Source of the DNA: a bacterium
GTDB lineage: Bacteria; SZUA-182; SZUA-191
Assembly (NCBI GenBank): GCA_003230535.1
Contig: QIEW01000068.1
Location: forward strand, 1 to 6,597
Length of the DNA stretch: 6,597 nt
Direction: 5' to 3'
The position numbers were made by a program, and so were the translations under genes. The notes beneath the pieces were generated by a model. The model ran no database searches. It was not told where the DNA came from and saw nothing but the letters and a program-made list of their open reading frames with translations. Positions 1 to 4,503 of the stretch are shown piece after piece. Positions within the stretch are counted from its first letter, which is position 1, and every line of letters begins with the position of its first letter.

Positions 1-1
1 C

Positions 2-769
2 GCTACTTTCGTCGTCCATATCGATGAGGCGGGGTGCGAGGGTTTCCGTTTTGCTGCCGGAAGTTCAAAATGGTTCGTTTTGTCGGCCGTTATCACTCGC
101 AAAGTGAAGGATCAGGAGACAATCAAACTGGCAGATTCTGTACGGAAACAACTCGGCAAGCCAGAGAAGAAACCTCTTCACTTCCGTGATCTGCGGCATG
201 AGCAGCGGCTTCCTTTTATCGGTCAAATTGCCATGGCCGACCTTCGCACCGTCTCAGTGTTGGTTCACAAACCATCTTTGAAGAGACCGGAAAAACCCCA
301 TGAACGCTATCGGCTCTATTTCTGGTCGCTACGCTACCTTTTTGAGCAAGTTTCCTTGTGTTGTAAAGACCATAGAACACAAAATGATAGTGGCAATGGG
401 AGCGCCGAGTTCATCTTTGCCAACCGGTCGGGCATGTCAGACAAGGAAATGAGGGAATATCTCCATCTTCTCAGAGATAAGACGGACTCCTCTAACGTGC
501 GGATTGACCGGTCGATAATCAAGCCGGATCAGATTAGAGTCTACACAACTGGCAAACGAATGGGGCTTCAGGTTGCTGATGCTGTGGCTAGCAGTTTCTT
601 TTATGCTGTTGAACCTTCGCAATATGGTTACACAGAAAATCGCTACGTTCGGATACTGAAACCGACAGTCTATCACCGAGAGGGCCACATTATAGGATAC
701 GGTGTGAAATTCTGTCCTCACGAGGCACACAAAATACTAAAGGCTGAGGAACTATTTGGATGGGTGTGA
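2..769 (+). CDS. DUF3800 domain protein, N-terminus cut by window edge
   Basis: The open frame runs in from the left edge for 255 residues and stops with TGA at 767-769. It opens with VVHIDEAG, the N-terminal IDE(S/A)G signature of DUF3800 proteins, with the acidic pair at residues 8-9 of the visible part. Near the C-terminus it has LQVADAVASSFF, the matching LQxADxxA motif, with Asp at about visible residue 193. These two acidic motifs are usual for the family, which is thought to have an RNase H-like fold; its substrate is not established. The TTG at position 80 is not the start, because it would remove the first motif. The true start is probably only a few codons before the window. It ends 15 nt before a terminator-like hairpin, so it looks like a transcription unit separate from the cas genes. 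The family call is firm; any role beside CRISPR is unknown. Confidence 0.85.
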   Translation, partial: ATFVVHIDEAGCEGFRFAAGSSKWFVLSAVITRKVKDQETIKLADSVRKQLGKPEKKPLHFRDLRHEQRLPFIGQIAMADLRTVSVLVHKPSLKRPEKPHERYRLYFWSLRYLFEQVSLCCKDHRTQNDSGNGSAEFIFANRSGMSDKEMREYLHLLRDKTDSSNVRIDRSIIKPDQIRVYTTGKRMGLQVADAVASSFFYAVEPSQYGYTENRYVRILKPTVYHREGHIIGYGVKFCPHEAHKILKAEELFGWV

Positions 770-783
770 TAGGGAACCTAAAC

Positions 784-878
784 AAAAAAAGCAGGCCCCG
801 GGCCTCAGGATCCCACCCACTTGGGGCTGCCATCCTTACGGACAACCTGAGGTAACTCCCGCGCACGCCTGCTTTTTT
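784..878. terminator. Long nested inverted repeat, probable bidirectional terminator
   Basis: The outer arms are AAAAAAGCAGGC (785-796) and GCCTGCTTTTTT (867-878), a perfect 12-bp inverted repeat. This leaves a GC stem followed by a U-run when read from either strand. Inside, CGGG (799-802) pairs with CCCG (858-861), and CCTCAGG (803-809) pairs with CCTGAGG (846-852), with a TAACT bulge at 853-857. The position just after the DUF3800 stop fits termination of that gene and insulation of the cas operon. The structure is much larger than a normal intrinsic terminator hairpin, so it may also be the terminator end of a small structured RNA. Confidence 0.7.
784..878 (-). ncRNA. Candidate structured RNA next to the DUF3800 gene
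   Basis: Beyond the outer stem and the 11-bp bulged inner stem, the apical part folds into two small hairpins. One is GTCC-GTAA-GGAT on the minus strand (832-843), closed by a GNRA-type tetraloop. The other is GCCC/GGGT on the minus strand (about 815-827), with a five-base loop. A closing stem that splits into two hairpins and ends in a run of seven U looks like a small RNA with its own terminator. Several structured RNA motifs named after DUF3800 have been reported near such genes; I recall the families but cannot match this sequence to one. The minus strand is preferred only because of the GNRA loop. The plus strand, or a DNA-level element, remains possible. Confidence 0.35.
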
Positions 879-987
879 AAATATAACGTCTTAGCATGCT
901 CATGTCAAGCATTTTGTTTTTCATAATAACTGATAGGTACAACAATTAGCCACGGTTATTCAAGACCTTCAGCAAAGGATACAGATC
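879..987 (+). promoter_or_regulatory. AT-rich leader of the cas operon
   Basis: This 109-nt stretch lies between the terminator-like hairpin and cas8b, so the operon promoter is expected here. No convincing promoter stands out. The best pair seen is TTGTTT (914-919) with TACAAC (938-943) at 18 nt, a weak match; CATAAT (922-927) is a better -10 but lacks a -35. An 8-bp inverted repeat, AATAACTG (925-932) with CGGTTATT (953-960) including one G-U pair, could be an operator or a leader hairpin. AAAGGA at 974-979 is the ribosome binding site for cas8b, 8 nt before its ATG. Confidence 0.3.
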
Positions 988-1917
988 ATGTTAGAAAGAC
1001 TCCTGGAAGTAAACCAAATCGCCCATAGCGGTAAAGGTGATCCGAGCCTAATAGATCAACTCAACGAGGGGCTGCCGCCTGCGTATGACTATGGGCTAGC
1101 TGTCTGCTTTGATGATTGTGGCGGGTATTTGGAGATAAAGTTAACGCGCGGGCGCTCAGATGTGATTTACATGTCCGGGCCTCCGATGGGTTGCGATCCC
1201 ACGGGCATCTCTAAATTTGGCGGTAAAGTAGAAAATGTGGTGGCGCGTCTAAAGCGGTCTCTCCAGGCTTTGGCGGCATCGCCCATAACAAAAGATATCC
1301 ACCCCCTGTTATCCGGCATATTGGAGAACTATGATCAGCCTGAAATTGCCGCTCAGGTCAAAAGAAAACTTGAGGAGTTAGATACCAAAGCCGTCTGTCG
1401 TTCGGAGGACATTCATCCTCTATACTTAGAAAAATGTGTTCAAGAGTATATGGTTAAGGATGCTTTAAGAAGATATAGCAGCATTCCTGGCAAGAAGCAA
1501 AAAGGAGCTTCGCTTTTATCTGATAACCGCGATTGCTCGGTTTGTGGGAGCCAGGGGAAATTAGTATATGGTAATTTTTCCAGGCTTAAATGCTATAACA
1601 TAGACAAAAGGGGAATGATTAGCGGTGGATTTGACTATGGCAAAACGGTTGCAAACTTTCCTGTCTGCTTAGAATGTATCGGGAATGTATCCGCAGGATT
1701 CACTTTTGCTTATACAAAGGAAAACTTGACTTTTTCCCTTTGCGGGGAGCGTTACCTTCTCTTGCCCACGGTTACGGTTAAGGACGGGGAAATGCGGGAG
1801 TTCGTTTTAGAAACCATTCAGCGAGAGAAAAACCGCAGCACTTTGAAAAGTGATATCCTCAAGCACATTACCAATTCAGAAAAGGAACTGCTGCAAGCTG
1901 CTGCAAGACCTGGCTGA
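988..1917 (+). CDS. Cas8b N-terminal fragment, 309 aa, truncated by frameshift
   Basis: This is what would actually be translated from the cas8b start. Residues 1-303 are genuine Cas8b sequence; the last six (AAARPG) are out-of-frame before TGA 1915-1917. The fragment keeps the zinc-binding cysteines C183, C186, C227 and C230 and the predicted N-terminal domain, but loses nearly all of the C-terminal half. The start is supported by AAAGGA at 974-979. A stable N-terminal fragment might still bind Cascade together with the separately made Cas11b, but nothing in the sequence shows this. The more likely reading is an inactive large subunit. Confidence 0.8.
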   Translation: MLERLLEVNQIAHSGKGDPSLIDQLNEGLPPAYDYGLAVCFDDCGGYLEIKLTRGRSDVIYMSGPPMGCDPTGISKFGGKVENVVARLKRSLQALAASPITKDIHPLLSGILENYDQPEIAAQVKRKLEELDTKAVCRSEDIHPLYLEKCVQEYMVKDALRRYSSIPGKKQKGASLLSDNRDCSVCGSQGKLVYGNFSRLKCYNIDKRGMISGGFDYGKTVANFPVCLECIGNVSAGFTFAYTKENLTFSLCGERYLLLPTVTVKDGEMREFVLETIQREKNRSTLKSDILKHITNSEKELLQAAARPG

Positions 1918-2797
1918 AACATTCGGAGATAAAGACACCATAACCCTAAACATGATTTTTTTTGAGGAAAAGAATGCCGCCTGGCGAATTACGGCAGAAA
2001 TTCCCGAGGTCCTCCCCTCCAGAATTCAAGAAGTATATGAAGCCAAAAGAGAGATTGAAAAAAATCCACTGCTGAAATTGAGCAAGAGAGAGGAAGCTGA
2101 AGGATATTACTTCACCTTAAAAACGCTCCGGCAGTTTACCAGCTCTTACGGCAGGATCGGCAAAAAGAAGTTTATGGCGTATGTAGAGGCCGTTTTCGCT
2201 GGAGGGGAAGTGGACGAAGCAGTTTTTATAGGGGATATAGTGCAGTCAATTCTTTCGGCTTATAAGCAAGATGCCGCAATTGCTTCTTTTGTCGTCAGGA
2301 ATGCTTGGGCTACCTATAAGTTTCTAAATAAATTAAACATTATTCGCAGGAAAGGAGAAGGTATGGATAAGTTAACCAGGGACACAAGCCCCTATAGCAA
2401 ATTTTTGGAGGACAACCGGGATTTTTTCGACAAAAAAGGGAAAGCAGTGGCTTTTCTTACCGGCTGCTATGTGAGCCAGGTGATCTACATACAGAATAAA
2501 AATTTAGGGAGCGAACCCTTCCTCAAAAAATTAAGAGGATTGAAGCTTGACTATAAACGACTTCAAACTATTTATCCCGAAGCCCGGAATAAGTTACAGC
2601 AGTACGATAGTCTGAGGTTGGTTATCTCCGAGCTCGATCCGCTGCTGGCTCAATCCTGGGTGGAGTGCGGCGGCAAATGGGAAATATCCGACGATGAGGC
2701 TACCTTTGCTTTTACCCTGGGCCTGAGTCTCAGTCGGAAGATAAGGCAAAACAAGTCAAATGATGGTCAAGGAAACAGCGAGACCGACAATTTATAA
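1850..2797 (+). CDS. Cas8b C-terminal fragment frame, no good start of its own
   Basis: This frame encodes residues 304-599 of the restored Cas8b (from DLAETFGDKD at about 1907 onward). The GTG at 1850 lies upstream of the duplication, has no Shine-Dalgarno site, and its first 16 codons are out-of-frame reading of the N-terminal part, so it is not a real start. ATG 1952 has only a GGAG about 24 nt upstream, which is too far. The first well-supported start in the frame is ATG 2363, which yields Cas11b. The middle part, about 1908-2362, is therefore probably not translated in this copy unless ribosomes shift frame. Confidence 0.6.
   Translation: MISSSTLPIQKRNCCKLLQDLAETFGDKDTITLNMIFFEEKNAAWRITAEIPEVLPSRIQEVYEAKREIEKNPLLKLSKREEAEGYYFTLKTLRQFTSSYGRIGKKKFMAYVEAVFAGGEVDEAVFIGDIVQSILSAYKQDAAIASFVVRNAWATYKFLNKLNIIRRKGEGMDKLTRDTSPYSKFLEDNRDFFDKKGKAVAFLTGCYVSQVIYIQNKNLGSEPFLKKLRGLKLDYKRLQTIYPEARNKLQQYDSLRLVISELDPLLAQSWVECGGKWEISDDEATFAFTLGLSLSRKIRQNKSNDGQGNSETDNL
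1888..1907 (+). repeat. Exact 10-bp tandem duplication disrupting cas8b
   Basis: CTGCTGCAAG at 1888-1897 is repeated immediately and without mismatch at 1898-1907. Ten is not a multiple of three, so the second copy moves translation into the frame that stops at 1915. Deleting either copy restores an open frame through to 2797. Each unit also contains the short CTGCTG repeat, so slippage is a simple origin. A sequencing or assembly error is possible but less typical, since such errors usually change homopolymer length rather than add a perfect 10-mer. Confidence 0.95.
2351..2357 (+). promoter_or_regulatory. Strong internal ribosome binding site for Cas11b
   Basis: AAAGGAG stands 5 nt before ATG 2363, inside the cas8b reading frame, where a coding sequence has no need of one. 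It is part of a longer purine run from 2348 to 2361. It decides the proposed Cas11b start. Confidence 0.7.
2363..2797 (+). CDS. cas11b: Cas11b small subunit from an internal start within cas8b
   Basis: In type I-B, I-C and I-D systems the small Cascade subunit Cas11 is known to be translated separately from inside the large-subunit gene. Here ATG 2363 lies in the cas8b C-terminal frame and is preceded by AAAGGAG at 2351-2357, with a 5-nt spacer. This is a better ribosome binding site than that of cas8b itself. The product would be 144 residues, starting MDKLTRDTSPYSKFLEDN, rich in charged residues and mostly helical in appearance, as expected for Cas11. It sits after the 10-bp duplication, so it is unaffected by the frameshift and could still be made. 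The start is inferred from the binding site, position and size; translation is not shown directly. Confidence 0.7.
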   Translation: MDKLTRDTSPYSKFLEDNRDFFDKKGKAVAFLTGCYVSQVIYIQNKNLGSEPFLKKLRGLKLDYKRLQTIYPEARNKLQQYDSLRLVISELDPLLAQSWVECGGKWEISDDEATFAFTLGLSLSRKIRQNKSNDGQGNSETDNL

Positions 2798-2817
2798 ACC
2801 AAGGAGGAAAACCGGTA

Positions 2818-3786
2818 ATGGAACCCATCAAGGATCGGATGGAAGTGCTGTTTATTTATGAAACCAAAGATTGTAACCCCAACGGCGACCCGCTGGATGA
2901 GAACAAACCTCGCACCGACCCTGAAACCGGCGTAGCCACAGTCACCGATGTGCGCATTAAACGTACCATCAGGGATTATCTGTATCAGGTAAAAGGATTG
3001 GAGATTTTAGTCAGAGATACTTTTGACAGCCAAGGTTACCTCAAAGACGGCAAAGGCCGGGGGGAAAGTTTTTATGATATTTCCGGGGTCAGTAAAGAGG
3101 ACTCTATCACGGAATTGGTAGAAAAAGTCCAGAAAACTATTCTTGAAAGCTGTATTGATACCCGCCTTTTCGGCTCTACCCTTCCGGTGGAATTTGGCAA
3201 GAAAGGTTCGTCAATAAAGCTGACAGGGCCGGTGCAGTTTAACGGGTTTAATCGTTCTCTGCACCGAATCTCCCCCCAAATAGTTCAAGGCACCGCCGGA
3301 TTTGCTTCCAAAAAGAACACCACCCAAAAGTCTTTCCGGGAAGATCATATTGTGCCCTACGCTTGTATTGCGGTGTACGGGGTGGTAAACGAGGTGGCGG
3401 CTAAGACTACCGGGCTTAGTGAAGATGATGTGAGTCTCCTGTTAGAAGGGCTATGGAAGGGGACGGAATCGCTTATCTCCCGCTCCAAGATGGGGCATCA
3501 GCCGTTATTTTTAATGAGAATCCGCTATGCGGACGGGTACCGCGTTGGTGACTTAGCCGGACGTATCGAATTGAACAGCCACCTGGATGACACGCATATC
3601 CGTACGATAAAAGATTATGCGGTTGATGTATCAGGATTGTTGGATGCTTTGGTTGCGGCTAATGGCAAAATTCAGCGGATTGACTTAAAACAAGACCCCC
3701 GGCTACAGTTTACAGATGGAGGGGAGCGGGCGCAATTTTCCGCATTGTCCCGAGTGAGCGGCATTGACATTCAACCCCTGTCTTAG
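2818..3786 (+). CDS. cas7: Cas7 (Csh2), Cascade backbone subunit
   Basis: Cas7 forms the helical backbone of Cascade, with several copies covering the crRNA spacer. The 322-residue protein has the Csh2 signature near its start: YETKDCNPNGDP (14-25), a loop DENKPRTDPETG, then VTDVRIKRTIRDYL (42-55). This belongs to the RRM-like core of the Csd2/Csh2 group. A second conserved stretch, LTGPVQFNGFNRSLHRI (135-151) followed by PQIVQGTAGF, leads into the thumb-like region. Length is usual for the family and no key block is missing. AAGGAGG at 2801-2807 stands 10 nt before the ATG. The gene begins 20 nt after the cas8b stop, and cas5 begins 9 nt after its own stop, so it is clearly mid-operon. Csh2 points to subtype I-B. 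Confidence 0.95.
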   Translation: MEPIKDRMEVLFIYETKDCNPNGDPLDENKPRTDPETGVATVTDVRIKRTIRDYLYQVKGLEILVRDTFDSQGYLKDGKGRGESFYDISGVSKEDSITELVEKVQKTILESCIDTRLFGSTLPVEFGKKGSSIKLTGPVQFNGFNRSLHRISPQIVQGTAGFASKKNTTQKSFREDHIVPYACIAVYGVVNEVAAKTTGLSEDDVSLLLEGLWKGTESLISRSKMGHQPLFLMRIRYADGYRVGDLAGRIELNSHLDDTHIRTIKDYAVDVSGLLDALVAANGKIQRIDLKQDPRLQFTDGGERAQFSALSRVSGIDIQPLS

Positions 3787-3795
3787 GAAAAGACC

Positions 3796-4503
3796 ATGCG
3801 GACGATAGTTTTTGAGATCAAGGGGCCATATGGTCATTTTCGCAAGCCCTATGCTCCCGTCTCACCGGTAACCTATTCCTTTCCGCCCCCACCCACTGTG
3901 CTGGGCATCATCGGGGCAATCTGCGGCTATGGCAAAGACGAATATCTGGAGCGGATCGGTTGGGATCAAGTACGCCTGGCAGTGGGGCTCCGAAAGCCGG
4001 TATCTAAATACAGAACCGGACTTAATCTGATCAATACCAAAGACAACCCATTTTTTCGGCTCAAAGATAAAAATCCCCATATTCAAATCCCCTATGAATT
4101 CCTCAAATCCCCCCATTATCGTATTTTTGTGGCTGAGGCAAAAGAGGAGACCATGGAGGGATTGGCTGAGCGTCTATCCCGAAAAGTGACGGTTTTCACC
4201 CCCAGCCTGGGACTGGCCCAATGCCTGGCGGAAGTTGGCTTTGTCGGGGAAATGGAAGCCGGGGAGTTGGAGGCGGGAGAATGGCGGATAAGCACGGTTG
4301 TCCCATTGGAGCAGGTAAAAGACATTACCCACGATAGAGAACCCGGGCGTCGCTACAACCGCTTCAGGATACCCAATCGAATGCGGCCGGGCAGGGTAGT
4401 GGAGAAATACACTGAAGTCGAGGTTGAGGAATGCTCTAACCCGATCACCGCTTCCACTGACCGGGCATACCAGGCAGGGGAGGATAATGTACTCTTTTTC
4501 TAA
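3796..4503 (+). CDS. cas5: Cas5, crRNA 5'-handle binding subunit (type I-B)
   Basis: Cas5 caps the 5' end of the crRNA and contacts Cas8 and the first Cas7. The 235-residue protein starts with the classic Cas5 N-terminal block: FEIKGPYGHFRKPYAPVS, then SFPPPPTVLGIIGAICG (28-44), the first strand of the RRM fold and the proline-rich turn into the first helix. Length matches Cas5 of the Csh/TM1800 kind. In type I-B it has no processing role; that belongs to Cas6, which is not seen here. AGGAAA (3785-3790), overlapping the cas7 stop, is a moderate ribosome binding site 5 nt before ATG 3796. Its last 17 nt overlap cas3 and contain the cas3 ribosome binding site, suggesting coupled translation. 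A minus-strand frame at 4174-4647 is only a shadow of this gene. Confidence 0.92.
   Translation: MRTIVFEIKGPYGHFRKPYAPVSPVTYSFPPPPTVLGIIGAICGYGKDEYLERIGWDQVRLAVGLRKPVSKYRTGLNLINTKDNPFFRLKDKNPHIQIPYEFLKSPHYRIFVAEAKEETMEGLAERLSRKVTVFTPSLGLAQCLAEVGFVGEMEAGELEAGEWRISTVVPLEQVKDITHDREPGRRYNRFRIPNRMRPGRVVEKYTEVEVEECSNPITASTDRAYQAGEDNVLFF
4477..4483 (+). promoter_or_regulatory. cas3 ribosome binding site inside the end of cas5
   Basis: GGGGAGG lies within the last codons of cas5 and 3 nt before the cas3 ATG at 4487. The spacing is short but the match is strong. Together with the 17-nt overlap it fixes the cas3 start and suggests translational coupling between the two genes. Confidence 0.7.

Larger units (their letters stand above)
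988..2797 (+). pseudogene. cas8b: cas8b (TM1802/Csh1-like) large subunit, frameshifted
   Basis: Cas8b is the large subunit of type I-B Cascade; it recognises the PAM and helps recruit Cas3. The gene is split into two frames overlapping at 1850-1917. The cause is visible: CTGCTGCAAG occurs twice in tandem (1888-1897, 1898-1907), adding 10 bp. With one copy removed, the frame reads ELLQDLAETFGDKD across the junction and gives one 599-residue protein, a normal Cas8b size. The first half carries a split zinc-binding motif, CxxC at 183/186 and CxxC at 227/230, typical of the family. The last third matches the region that encodes the small subunit. ATG 988 has AAAGGA 8 nt upstream; cas7 follows 20 nt after the stop. 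The Cas8b assignment rests on the zinc motif, size and order before cas7-cas5-cas3. TM1802 and Csh1 subfamilies could not be separated by eye. Confidence 0.85.

Noticed and set aside
80-769. Start of the DUF3800 protein at TTG 80
   Set aside because: The frame stays open to the window edge, and the upstream part carries the conserved HIDEAG motif.
1888-1952. Programmed ribosomal frameshifting as the way to make full-length Cas8b
   Set aside because: No recognisable slippery site or stimulator was seen at the overlap. A +1 shift near GGC-TGA would leave extra residues, whereas deleting one repeat copy gives a clean join. Not fully excluded.
1850-2797. A second independent gene starting at GTG 1850
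   Set aside because: There is no ribosome binding site, and the first codons are the wrong frame of cas8b. The frame is the continuation of cas8b displaced by the 10-bp duplication.
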